NCBI GenBank assembly: GCA_958298945.1
Contig: OY282609.1
Location: 11,080,326-11,144,325, forward strand
DNA length: 64,000 bases
Reading direction: 5' to 3'
From: Atherix ibis
Taxonomy: Eukaryota > Arthropoda > Insecta > Diptera > Athericidae
Shown: piece by piece, positions 11,957-23,802 of the stretch
Layout: each line of letters opens with the position of its first letter
Numbering within the stretch: position 1 is the first letter of the stretch
Program-made: the position numbers and the translations under genes
The notes under the pieces: generated by a model
Databases searched by the model: none
What the model saw: the letters and a program-made list of their open reading frames with translations, nothing else
Told to the model about the DNA's origin: nothing

Positions 11957-13914
11957 AATTTACTTGTTCGAAATTTTTTTATTCTGCTGTTATATTTTCT
12001 ATTTTTGTTACACTTTTACTATTAAAGTATGTTTTATAACTTCAATTCATATAAAAAACAAACTCCAAAATTAATTCAAGATACGAGTATAATTGAAAAG
12101 TATGCTTTCATATAATAATCAATAATTTCAGTATAATCATAATAATAACAAAATAAAATTAGTCGGTAAGTAAATGCCTGAAAGTAATAGCATTAGAATT
12201 TCCAAAATATTTCTATTCAAATATAGCGTGAACTTGAATAATATACACTCACCAGTATTTATTTTCGAAATTAGTATAAACGGAAATCAACGAGTTTTAG
12301 TTTTACGATTTAACAAAAATACAAACTCGAAATTGGCTATTCTCACGAATACAAAAACATAAGTTTATGGGAGGATAAATTTACTAAGCAAAGTTGAAAT
12401 TATGTAAATTTCAACTTCCGTTTCATTTATACAATATTATTATCCAAGAATCTGAATGAAGTAATTTCTGGATAAGTTTCAATAGTTTCATTTTATATCT
12501 TACCAGATCAGTTAAATTCTATTTATTTAAAGTTTTTTTCGCTTTTATAATAAAACAAACCAAATTAACAATATATTTGCCAATAATTAAAATAATTATG
12601 AACATTTTCGAGAATATTTTCTCAACAAGTATTTTAAAATATATTAACATAATGTAAAAATTTTGACAAAAAATTAACGCTAATATATACTCTTAATAGG
12701 TTTTTTTAAAGCACAGCATTATTTTGATTTTATGACATCTTCTTCAAAAAAAATTTTTTATATTTTAATTATTATTTGGTATACAAAAAAAAAATATTGT
12801 GCAAATGTTATACTTGGATGCTTGTTATAGTCGAAAATTTAAGTTTTTTCTATGAATCTAATCCATCCAAAGATAGTTTATTTAAATCAATTATAACAAA
12901 ATTAAATAATATACATTTTTATCTAATAAATTTATTATCATTATTAATAATAACAATAATAAAATATAAAAAAAATAGGATTTATTTTAATAAAATATAT
13001 TTTATTCTATTATTTAAATAATAAAAATAAAACATTTATTTCTATTTAAATATTTGCTAATATAAGAATTCGGTTAATTTTATAAAACAAACAAATAAAC
13101 AAAAATTTATAAGTAAAAATGTTTTATCTGAAAAAAAACCAGGGTATCTTATTAAATAAATTTTTCGAACAAGTGACAAATAAAAATAATAACAAGGGAT
13201 AAATAAATTCTATTCACTATTAAATATATCATATAAATTTGCTAAGGTGATTAACATAAATTACAAAAACAAGAGAAACCAAACTAAATAATGATCTATC
13301 ATTAATAATTGTAATTATAAAATTTGATGATTTCCTTAAGCCTTCTCACTTGGACTGAATATATTTTAAAATTAATCCTTCAATTTTATTTAATAAAATA
13401 ATACGTCAAGAAAAAGTATTGTTAAAAGTCATATTTAAACCTGAGTAGACATTAATATTTTTGACAGATTTGGAAATATTTTATACCTAATTAATTCAGA
13501 AAATATTTGATTAAATTATTTCGAAATGGTCAAAAATCAATAGTTGGTATTGTAAAATAAACAGACTTCTTAGCAATAAAAAGTAGAAATGTTGTACCTT
13601 ATTCTCGTGGTGCTCATTCTTTCTTAATATTATTATCAAAAATATATGTCATTAAGTGATTTACTGGATTTTGAATTTTCTTCTTTTTGTTTTGTCCATT
13701 TAACGGATGCGAAGCAATGTTTTATAAATTGACTTTCTATAAAAGTAAATTAAATTTAATTCGTTTGTAAATTTTAGGGAATTAATAAAATAAGTGTTAT
13801 AAACATACTGCAATCTGTATTATGTATTTGCACTATTAATAAATTTAGTAATTCATTATCATCATAATTAGTATATTTCAGTAATTTCATTTATACCGCT
13901 GATATCATTATAAT

Positions 13915-13955
13915 AGTAATATAATAATAATAATTATTATTATTATTATTATTAT
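13915..13955. repeat. (TAA)n/(TTA)n inverted microsatellite
   Basis: A run of TAATAATAA passes directly into TTATTATTATT, so the trinucleotide repeat is its own hairpin, followed by a short TA run. Confidence 0.85.
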
Positions 13956-15837
13956 ATATATATGAAATAAAAAGATTGTGAAAAAAAAATAGAAAAACAA
14001 AATAAAATTTGTTAAAAATTGAGAAAAAAAAATTGAATTGAAAAGAATTTTGAAAAATAATATCGCAATTATAATTAAATAGTAATAAATATACATATAT
14101 ATAAAAAAATTAGAGACAAGTTATGTTTATGAAATTTTAAGTATGTGGAAAATTAGCAATAAAATAATATACAATATATAAACAATAAAACTAAAAATAA
14201 TAATAATTAATTATATTATAATTAGAAATTGTAGTATAAGTGTAATAATATAGAAAAGAAACTGTCTAAATAACGATTAAATTGTACGTAGATTATAACA
14301 AATATAATAGCAAAAATAATAATTATAGAAAACAAGATATAATATACTGGAAAAATATCTTCACCGTTAAATTTAAAAAAAAACGTTAAAATTTAAAAAA
14401 ATCTTTACATTAAAAAGTAAAATTACTTTTATCTAAAAAGCAACAATATCTTATACAACAATAACAGTACAGAAGAATATTGTAATTTAGTGTTAGAAAT
14501 AATTTCACAAGCAGCTGTATGTATTACTAGCTGGACTCTCTGATGCAGTGGGCACAAATAAAATAGGCTTGTGAACATTCAACTTAAAGAAAAAAATTAA
14601 TCATTCATCAAAATGATAAAGAAAACCATCTTACTCTTGAAAAGTATTCAAAATAATCCATATATTAATATATATTATATAAAAAAAAAGATTAATTCCT
14701 TAGAGAAATGTGCATGTATAAAAATAAGTAAAAATATTTAAAAATGTTTATATAGACACAATGTACAAATGTATAAAACAATAAAAATATATAATAAAAA
14801 TAAATAAATAATTGGATCCTGAAGTTTATTTTAGTCATTTATTTTCCATTTGATAAAATTTATGTTTACAATACAAATATAAGGCAATTTTATTATTTCT
14901 TAATTTTTCTATTTTTTTCATTTTACATTGATAAACATTTTTCTAATACACTTACACGTATTAAATAAAATGTAAATAATAATAATATAAATTTTATTCA
15001 ATAAACAATATTTTAAAATATTATTTTCAAAATAAATCAAATTCTTAAATAATTAAATAATTATTATTTTTACTTTCATCAAATAAAATTAAACAATTTT
15101 TTAGAGCCATAAATGATTGTTAACAACAATCAGTACAAAAAGGTGTCGACATTTATTATTTTTACCTTCTTATTAGTCAGTTAATTATTATTAAGACGTG
15201 AAAAAAGAAATTCATACTTTTTAAGGGAAAAAAAATGTGAAAAAATATATATATTATCTTTTGAAAAAATTAAATAAAGTACCTTAGGCGTTGAGTTAGC
15301 AGATGACGATCCGAAACAGTGACGTTAAATTAAAATAAAGTAAAAAAAAAAAAACAAATTAATTTTTAAAAAAAGTTGATAAATTTTTGGGTAGTTTTCA
15401 AGCCTTAACTTGAATTGAGCAACTTCGCCGGGACTCTGGACCCAATTCTGACATAGTTGAAGTCTTCCGTTTGAAGTGTCACACGTTTTGATCCAAGAAA
15501 ATTCTTTTCAGTCGACAAAAAATACGCTCAGTCAGGAAATTTTCAATTTCTCCACCCTTGATTAAGTAATCCAATAAAATTATTTTAATTAAATAAAAAA
15601 TCGAAATAAAATACCAAAAAAAAACACAAAAAACAACGGTTCTTTTTAGAACCAAAAATAAAATTATATTCATTGAGTAACAAAAATAAAAAAATTGTCT
15701 AAACTTTTGGTTGGTTCATGTTTTTAGTGGCTCTGATAAGAATCAATTGCACTGCAAATAAAATTTCATTTCGTCAAAATCCTTACGTTCCAATTACGAG
15801 TAGTTTAAAAGTATGGACTTAAACGCTTGAGCAGATG

Positions 15838-15988
15838 GATGCGAAAGCGTCTGGCGAGGTTGGTGGCCTCGTTAACAAAATATGGATATGGATATGGATG
15901 GCTGATATATGTACACAATACCTTGGCTCAAACGAAATGAGCCATGGTTCAAATCCGTGTTTAACACTACATATTTCTGTAATGTTAA
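15838..15988 (+). ncRNA. Chain of small hairpins with Pol III A/B-box-like motifs (SINE-like)
   Basis: Consecutive perfect or near-perfect hairpins are visible: 15838-15851 (5-bp stem, GAAA loop), 15855-15871 (CGAGG/CCTCG, 7-nt loop), 15921-15947 (10-bp stem with one mismatch, 7-nt loop) and 15961-15988 (11-bp stem with one mismatch, 6-nt loop). TGGCGAGGTTGG at 15852-15863 matches the tRNA A-box consensus at 11 of 12 positions. GGTTCAAATCC at 15946-15956 is B-box-like and forms a T-arm with flanking CATGG/CCGTG. The arms do not assemble into a normal tRNA (no variable loop, A at position 33, long A-B distance), so a tRNA-derived SINE is the best reading. A second partial copy begins at 16064. 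Confidence 0.4.
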
Positions 15989-16063
15989 ATTTCCAATCAG
16001 CAACTTCCAATTTTTCATAGGCAGTCAACCAACAACAAATATACAAGATTAACAAGTTTCCTG

Positions 16064-16092
16064 GATGCGCAAGCATCTGGCGAGGATTGGTT
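16064..16092 (+). repeat. Second partial copy of the hairpin element
   Basis: GATGC-GCAA-GCATC followed by TGGCGAGGATTGG repeats the start of the element at 15838. The stem stays paired although its sequence changed (the first copy has a T-G pair, this one T-A), and both loops fit GNRA. It breaks off into a short CA microsatellite near 16091-16108. Confidence 0.5.
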
Positions 16093-16109
16093 TCACACAC
16101 ACACACAAC

Positions 16110-18178
16110 AAGTTTCCAATTTGAAATAAATTGTTTCATCCAAAAACTCAATTCAAGTAGCTTAAGGAGAGTAGTTGTGATAAGTCATATTCAACGTGTT
16201 TAGCTGAGTCAATTGTAAGTGGTTGAACTAATTAAAGAGGTTAAGCAATAAATGGTGTATTTAATAGAGAGACGGAAAAAATAAATTTGAATTTATTCAC
16301 CGAATGTTTTACTTTACTTTACAGCTGTAGCAGCAGCGCGCATCTTCCGCTCAGGCAAAAATACTGAGCCTGTGGCGAGCCATTTTATTTTTTTTCAAGG
16401 TGCGAAGTGTTATTGGTTAAAGTTTTTTTTGCTCTGATAAAAATAAATGACACTTCAAACGAAAGGTTGAGTCCTTTGTCGGAATCTGGTCGAGAGTCCT
16501 GACCGGGATGTTCTTTTCGAGTTATAGACGAAAAACTGCTTAAAAATTAACTTACTTAAACCGGCCAAAACTAGGTCAAGTGCCATCCGCTCGATTTTTT
16601 AACTATTTTTCCCTTATAGCTCCAACAAAGCACTATTTACTTACCTGAACATATCTAGAATCAAGTATATCTCCAGGACACTACACACTTTTAAAACAGT
16701 CAATTTTTCAAATTTCTAAAAAACCGACTTTTTAAAATTATGTTTTCGGTTACTTAACGTTATATTTTCGAACTATGTTTGGTGCCACCACAAAGCTAAG
16801 GAGTTGTATTATCTAACAAAATAATAATAGTTTTGGAAATCATACTATTACTAATATTACTGCTGGGTCAAACTTAAATTTTTTTTTTAAATTGACTATT
16901 TTAAGATGCCATTTTCTCAAAAACTAACTGTTCTAAAAATCTGAAACTAGTACCATCTGAACGATCAACTCTTCCTCTCTATAGTAAGATTAAATACTAG
17001 TACAGTTTCAACTCTGTAATGACGATATCTAAATTTGGATAGGACGCTACCAAAGTATTTATTTTTTCAAAATTGCCGTTATTTTCTAAATTTGAAAAAA
17101 TTTCTAGAACAAAAGTTTCTTATATTTATAAAGCCTACAAGATATCCAAAATCCATTGTGATATCTCAATATAATCCAAAAAATGGGTAAAAAGACTCGT
17201 AATTTGACCCAAAAAAATTTTTTTTTATTTTTTAATCCTATTTTAATTTAATTTTGCCCACAGGTAAAGGACATCAAAAGAATATGTTTGATGTTTAAAA
17301 AATGAAAATAACTCGCAAACTTTATAAAATATTCAATCTCAAATTTTCTGAAACTTCATGGAAAGCCAAATTTTTGTTCTCAACTATAATATAATATATC
17401 TTTAAATTATCACTTTGAAAAATGCATAAAACCTATTTAAGAAATTAAGTAAATTTCGGGAAGTTATGAGAATTTTTTGAAATTTTCGCCTATTACTTAC
17501 CTAAAAAGATAAAAATCAATTTTTTAAGTAAATAAGAGTATGTACATGTATAAAGCAAAAACTATTATACCAAATATTTAAGTTTCTGAATCAAAACTCA
17601 ATATTAACTATTGCACTTTGCACTGTGTCAATCATTTGATTATGATTGTTCATAATTAAATGACTGATGCAGGATGTGACTATTGTATATATGTACGTTA
17701 ATCTCAGACCGCCTGAGAAACCTGGAATAATTTTAAATTCTACTAACTTTAATCTTATTTTTTTTAAAACCTGCAAGAGTTTTTTTGGTACGAACCTAAA
17801 ACTTATTTTTAAATAAAAAATTTCATGATTTTATTATTTAAATTGATAAAAAAAAATATCGAAATCAGGAAATATATATTAAAAAATGTTTGACTATCAT
17901 TTATGCTTCTTAGCCAAAACCTAATGCTCATAATCATGAGATAAAGTTTATCCTTTCTTTAACTGGTGGTTTGGAAAAATATAAAGTAATTAAATTTTTA
18001 CTGAATTGGTTAGACAAGGACATTCTTGTTTCCTCGAATAGAATATGATAATATCTTCAAAAGTCCATTTGAAAAATTAAAAAGACTTTTAAAAAAATGG
18101 TGCAAAATTAGGTAAATTCCTGAAAATTCGTAGTTATTTATTTCCTTTATCTCCGAACAATTCATGGATGGAAACTTA
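16110..18178. other. Non-coding stretch, weak dispersed inverted repeat
   Basis: No gene supported. Sequence at 16448-16510 (GACACTTCAAACG..., then GAGAGTCCTGACCGGG) is a diverged inverted copy of 15420-15482. A GCTCTGATAA motif also repeats directly at about 15734 and 16431. This suggests an old element spanning about 15.4-16.5 kb that contains the hairpin chain. Confidence 0.4.
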
Positions 18179-18180
18179 TA

Positions 18181-19081
18181 TACGAAATCTGTTCAAAAAC
18201 TATCGCGAATTTTAAATTTCCGCGGGTTACGTATATTCGATTTTCGATTTTGTTTGTGGCGTTATGTTCGTACTTATGTCTCTCACTTTTGCCGACAAGT
18301 TCGGCTATTTTGAATGTTCAGTTAATTTTTGACAGCTGCTTTTCTTACGTGTTTTGGCTCGTCTTCGATTTTTGTACACTCCAAAAAATGGATAAAAGAA
18401 TCTGTTTCGGGAACAAGAAAAGTCACAGGGGGCCAGATCTGGGGAATACGATGGCTGCGGCATTATTAGTGTGTTGTTTTTGGCCAAAAATTCGCGCACA
18501 AGCAACGATGCGTGAGCAGGGGCGTTATCATGGTGCAAAAGCCAATTCTTGTTCTTCCACAAATCCGGGCGTTTCTGGCGGATTGCTTCGCGCAACTTGC
18601 GCATTACTTACAGGTAATATTCCTTATTGACCGTTCTACCCTGTGGCAAGAACTCATGATGCACCACGCCCCTGCAATCGAAGAAAACTAAGCAAAACCT
18701 TCACATTCTACCGAATTTGGCGCGCTTTTTTCGATCTTGACTCGTGCGGCAGCTTCCATTGGGATGATTGAGCTTTGGTTTCCACATCATAACCATAAAA
18801 TTCGTCACCAGTTATGACCCTTTGGAGCAAATTTGGCTCGTCGTGGACAGTAATGTTAATGCGATGCTATTTTTGGTCAAAAATGGGCAAAAATCGAAGA
18901 CAAGCCAAAAAATGTGTAAGCAAAGCAGTTGTCAAAAATTAACTGAACATTAAAAATGGCCGAACTTGTCGGAATAAGTGAGACATATGTGTACCTACAA
19001 AACGCCAAAAAAAATCGAAAATCGAATATACGTAACCCGCGGAAATTCAAAATTCGCTATATTTTTTGAACAGACCTCGTA
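18181..19081 (-). mobile_element. Mariner derivative with ~190-bp TIRs, copy 1
   Basis: A 901-bp element flanked by TA on both sides (18179-18180, 19082-19083), with ends reading TACGAGGTCTGTTC (left end slightly mutated). The first about 200 bp at each end are inverted copies of one another, far longer than the usual about 30-bp mariner TIR. The interior, on the minus strand, encodes a mariner catalytic core: a WLLHHDNAPAHAS-type motif followed by ..YSPDLAPCDF, with exactly 34 residues between the two aspartates (DD34D). The N-terminal DNA-binding region and the region after the third aspartate are absent. Frames are broken (stop before MRKLREA, deletion around VITGDE.), so it is inactive. 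Confidence 0.85.
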
Positions 19082-19083
19082 TA

Positions 19084-20022
19084 TATAAAACATAAATTTT
19101 AAAAAATATATTTGAAATTATCGCACAAAATTTAAGAATATAAAAAAATTTAGAAAATATTCCGTAATAACAGAAAATTAAACCAATGAACAAAAAAGAA
19201 AAAAAATGTACGGAACAGTAAAGATATTTTCTAAAAAAGTATTGGTTTTTACAAAAATAAAACAGAAATTATTCAATATATTATATAAGAATATAATCAA
19301 AAGGGACAAATTTAAAAAAAAAAATGAAAAACAGAAAAAAGCAAAAAAATTCTTTTAAGGCTAAGAGAACAATTCATAGGAACACATTTTAGAAACATTT
19401 CACAAACCTGCCAAATGTTGGACATTAACAGAGTATACATGCCCAACCGGCCACGATTTAAATTTCGTGCGCCTAAAAGCATGCTAATTGCCGCAAAACA
19501 GGTGTTGGTTTTAATCGAAAACTGATTAAGCAAAAGTATCTTTATATTTCCATTGACATTTTACTAATAATAACTTTATTATTAGCATTGATATTTTTTT
19601 TCATTTGATTCATAGCCATAAGTTATTTATAAATTAATACTCAAAATAATTCATTTACACAAATTTAATGAAAACACCTTAATTCATAGAAAATATATTG
19701 ATTTATTAATTTCGTCTGTTGCTGTTTTTTTGTTTTATTAAATTATATTAGTAAGATCTAATTCATCATCAATATAATTACTTTCATTAATTTATCTATA
19801 ACCGATTTATTTTTTTTCAACACGCATATGTATTTATTATATATATATATAAATATATGTAGTATAAACATTAAAAACCATTAAATTTAATTTTTCATTT
19901 TGATATTATTGACTACAAGTGCCAGCTGTTAATTCTAGCTTTCACAAAAATACACAAACCTAGTTGGCTGTTTGGGCGCATATTTAGACGATACAATCTC
20001 GCTGGCCACTTTTCAAATTGAT
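19084..20022. other. Gap with one coding-like island; 3' flank of Ccm3
   Basis: Mostly AT-rich. Around 19396-19510 a GC-richer patch is open on both strands. On the plus strand it lies between TTTTAG and CAG|GTGTTG, and reads about ..NRVYMPNRPRFKFRAP.. It could be an exon, a fragment or chance. 19806-19811 offers a minus-strand AATAAA for Ccm3. Confidence 0.35.
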
Positions 20023-21159
20023 TTATTCGCATTTATTTTTCACTGTAATCATTATTTGATTTGTTTGGTGAATTAGGTACAATGCACTTACAAAAACCGC
20101 ATTTGCTCTTAAAAGGATATATGTATACATTAAAAACCAAATCTTAATATATGTTTAAATTAATACATACTGTCCTTCTTTAAAATACTCCTTTAGAGTT
20201 GTACTGAATTTTTTAGAATATTTAACAAATTCTTTTTTCCTTTGTTCGACAGCTTGTTTACCAGATGAGCCAGGAATGAAACCAATTACTTCATTAACCG
20301 CATCTAAAAGCTTTTTGATGGCACTTGCTATCTCTCTGTTTTCGTGGAAAATTAAATTAAATTGCCAATAGGAAATTAATCTAGATTAATATAATATAAT
20401 TAAAATAAACCCACTTGATTGTTTCAAGAAACGTTTTCCTATCAGTTATTTCATCTGGAATTCTACTTAAAATCCTTTTCAAAGCAGCCGATTTCTTATT
20501 TAGATCTTGGAATGCATCTTCTGTTCGACTTAAACGATATTCAATTACTGCAAGACATTATTAATATAAGTTTAAATAAATAATGTGAGCCCAAAAACCA
20601 ATTTATCTAATAATATTATTAAATTCTCAACTTACATTCAACATCAGTAACTGATCCTTGAAGTCTTAAAATTGTTTCATTAAGATTGACATTTAGTTCG
20701 CCTTTTCGTATTATACCCATCACCAGATCATAAGAAAGTCCTGGATGTGATTGCTCTGCCTTTGATATAGCAGCGCGTAATGTTTGTGAAGCGGCCAAAT
20801 CACGGCGTTCAAGCTATATGTTAAACAAAAAATATATTATAATAAAATTCTTCTAAGATAATTGGATGTTTGAAAGTTAAGTAATATTAAAATGTCGTCT
20901 TCTTGCTTTTATATATTTATTAAATTTACATGCATATATTGAAGTTTCGAGTGCAATTTTTCAGTAATTTTTTAAGTGAATATGTCCATTGTTTGAATGA
21001 ATAACAATTCACTAATGGCAAATATCTGATAATACAATTGAACTGCAAATTAAATACAAAATCAAAATGTTTACAAAATATATTTACCTGTGTTAATATT
21101 GGACGCAAAAGCACTGGTAAAACCAGCGAAGCAATTGGTGTTTCGTCTCCCATTGTCAT
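20023..21159 (-). CDS. Ccm3: PDCD10 / CCM3 homologue
   Basis: Five exons (21159-21088, 20813-20636, 20547-20415, 20335-20171, 20107-20023) join in frame to 210 residues, the length of PDCD10 in animals (about 212). It begins [15 protein letters not shown]; exon 2 carries [15 protein letters not shown], exon 3 FQDLNKK followed by [10 protein letters not shown], exon 4 [13 protein letters not shown] and [11 protein letters not shown], exon 5 AVFVSA then LIHQTNQI, all colinear with PDCD10. Family knowledge: the N-terminal half dimerises with GCKIII kinases, and the C-terminal FAT-homology helical bundle binds striatin and CCM2. It acts at Golgi and cell junctions and in tube formation (fly tracheae). 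All introns are short with GT..AG ends. The start pairs divergently with the WDR55 gene, leaving a possible shared promoter of about 0.6 kb. Confidence 0.95.
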
Positions 21160-21844
21160 TTCGATTGCAAATAATTATATTAACGTTTGATTAAATATGC
21201 ACTAAAAATTTTTTGTACATTTGCACAAATACTTTCAATTATCAATAAACAAATAAATCAAATCCGATTTATTATTCCCTATCAATATGGGATATATCAG
21301 CCACGAAGAATTGACAACTTGTCCTCAAAACTTTTGACGTACACCAATAAAGTACAGTTTTCCGAAATGCCATATGTAACTGTATACCTACATATTTGCT
21401 ACGAACTTATGTAATTGTTGATCATACTAGCATTTGAAATAATATATTTCAATCAGCTACAAACAAATAATTATTAAAACAAATTTTTAAACAACAAATC
21501 GCATATTCAAAAACACATTCCTATTGACAATAATTATATTTTTGCATATGGACATATTACATAATTAATTATTTTTAAGTTATATCAAAGTTTCATGTCT
21601 TTTATTATTTTCATTCATAAAATGAAAGCAGAAGAAGATAATGACATTTAGCCGACGTCAAATGTATAAAAAAACAAACACATGTTGGGTAAAATTCGTA
21701 GTGCGCAATTAATTGGGTAAATAAAATCGTGTATTCAATTAATGTACGAAAAAAACGAAGCCAAATAATGTAAGACATTAATATTATTGAATATAGTTTG
21801 AATTGTTCAATTTTCTAACGATTGGAAAAATTTTGATTTGAAAG
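21160..21844. promoter_or_regulatory. Bidirectional intergenic region Ccm3 / WDR55
   Basis: About 0.6 kb between the divergent starts of Ccm3 (minus) and the WDR55 homologue (plus), so it should contain both promoters. No TATA box or obvious motif stands out, as is usual for housekeeping genes. The first WDR55 exon probably lies near its right end (GTAAGA at 21770 is a candidate donor). Confidence 0.5.
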
Positions 21845-23331
21845 GCGAGAATTCTACAAACCGTGGGTTGAAGATTCATATGATTCTGACGATTCATTAG
21901 AAATTGGGCCGGTTCCAATAGACGACGAAAATTTGCGTCCAATAGACAATGAAGCAGACATACCTGAAGATGAAAATGTAGAGGATAGTGAAGAAGATTA
22001 TATTCCATCAGATTCAGACGAGGATTTCAGTGACTCGAGCGATGATAATGTCATGACAAGCCAAGCGGGATGTTCTGGTTTAAAAAACATGACAACTACA
22101 CATGATAATTTAGAAAATCAAAGTAGTGTAGCCGATATTGACACGGATGATGAAGAAGATGAAACAACTAAAGCGATTATTGCCGCTATAAAAAAGCCCA
22201 GAGAACAACCGCCAGAAATCAAAGTGGATAATTTCGTGACTGATATTTCGTTTCATCCTGTTGAAGATATAATTGCAATTGCAACAATTTCTGGAGACGT
22301 TTTAATGTATTCGTATAGCAATCAGGAAAATACAAAAATTAATAGTTTGGAAGTTCATACGAAGGCATGTCGGGATATAGAATTTAGCGAGGATGGTAAA
22401 ATATTATACTCAGCCTCGAAAGACAAATCGATCATGCTTACAAATGTGGAAAATGGTAAACTTATTCAATTTTACGATAATGCTCACGATACAGCTGTAA
22501 ATAAAATTTACATTATCGATGAAGATATTTTTGCGACCGGTCAGTAAATTTAATTTATAAATAGTAAATAATTTGATATAAATATTTCATTAAATTGATT
22601 TAAAGGAGATGATTATGGCACTGTCAAAATATGGGATAAGCGAACAAAAGACTCTATTTTTTCAATAAAAAAAAGTGAAGATTATATATCTTGCCTGCTA
22701 ACAAATGAATCGAAAAAATTACTTTTAACTACCAGTGGCGATGGATATCTTACAACAATCAATCTGTCTGCAAGGTAAATGCGCCGTTAATTTATATAGC
22801 AAAAATTTTTTTATAATATTTTATACATACAGGAAAATGTATATCCAATCGGAGCCATATCCAGAGGAATTAACGTCAATGGGATTGTTTAGAAATAACT
22901 CCAAATTAGTAATTGGAACTTCGAAAGGTAGTCTTTATACATTTAATTGGGGTGAATTTGGATACCATTGCGACATGTTTCCGGGCATGAAGTCGCCTAT
23001 TAGTTTATTATTACCTCTTACTGAAAGAATTGCTTGTGTAGCTGGCGAAGAAGGTATTATTCGTGCAGCTCACATTGCGCCATATCGAAATTTAGGTATT
23101 GTTGGACAGCACTCGATGCCAATCGAAGCAATGGACATTAGTAATTCTGGTGAATTTATTGCGTCAAGTTCACATAACGAAGATGTGCGATTTTGGAATG
23201 TAAAGTATTTTGAAGATTTTGGCGACATTAAATATAATGAAAAGCATAATCCACATCGAGAAAGGCAGCATAATTTACCATCGTCGAAATTTTCAAATGC
23301 ATCCGAATTTTTTGCTGATTTGGCAGAATAG
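21845..23331 (+). CDS. WDR55: WDR55-like WD40 protein (5' end unresolved)
   Basis: Exons 21845-22539, 22606-22774 and 22833-23331 join in frame to the stop. The first about 110 residues are acidic (runs such as [18 protein letters not shown]), then WD40 repeats follow from about [16 protein letters not shown] ([41 protein letters not shown]). The C-terminus ends [10 protein letters not shown], matching the WDR55 tail (..DDFFAGL..). Family knowledge: nucleolar protein needed for rRNA processing/ribosome biogenesis and cell-cycle progression. The frame upstream of 21845 meets a stop, and AAAG|GC at 21844 fits an acceptor, so a short 5' exon with the start codon must lie upstream; I cannot place it with confidence. 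An AATAAA follows the stop at about 23383. Confidence 0.85.
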
Positions 23332-23802
23332 ACTTTTCTATTTATAATTTTTTCAGATATTTTTATTTATAATTTGTATTTAGAATAAATAATTAAATTC
23401 TTTATATATGTTTATATTTTAAATTGTTTAATATATACAATAATTTCGAAAATAATCTTCATTAGTATGTATATATGGATGTATTGTGCTTGAGTAAATT
23501 AAACATGTAAGATATGGTGTTGTACTAGATTTTGGTGAGACATGTAATAGAAAATCATATGGTACTTGACATTTGAGAGTATGCCTGCTGCGGCGTCAGA
23601 AGGAATTGCCGCACCGTGTGTGATGGCACGTGCAAATTTTGTGCATTGCAGATTTGGGTGACAGTTTTGTGTGTGCGTTTTTTCATTTGACTCGTTTTTT
23701 CTGTAAAGATGATATATTTTGAAAATAAATCACAATATGATAATAAACTAAGTGTTCGCTTTTTAAACTAAAAATTTTGTGAAATTCTGTGATGCATTCA
23801 AA
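23332..23802. other. WDR55 3' flank and promoter of the next gene
   Basis: 470 bp between two same-strand genes: AATAAA near 23383 for WDR55, then a GC-richer patch at 23580-23660 just upstream of the glycosyltransferase start, likely its promoter or 5' UTR. Confidence 0.5.

Larger units (their letters stand above)
11500..15835. other. AT-rich stretch with small repeats only
   Basis: No gene supported. It holds a perfect 32-bp palindrome at 11925-11956, an 11-bp inverted repeat with 5-nt loop at 12391-12417, and a TAA/TTA microsatellite hairpin near 13915-13955. A 9-bp inverted repeat (TTCACAAGC / GCTTGTGAA) flanks a small GC-richer patch at about 14505-14575. Confidence 0.5.

Noticed and set aside
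15835..16020. Possible intact tRNA gene (B-box and T-arm present)
   Set aside because: No variable loop, A instead of T at position 33, no acceptor stem, and A-box to B-box distance near 85 nt; treated as SINE-like instead.
23779..23802. Longer start for the glycosyltransferase
   Set aside because: The upstream codon is GTG, not ATG; the first ATG is at 23803 in good context just before the signal anchor.
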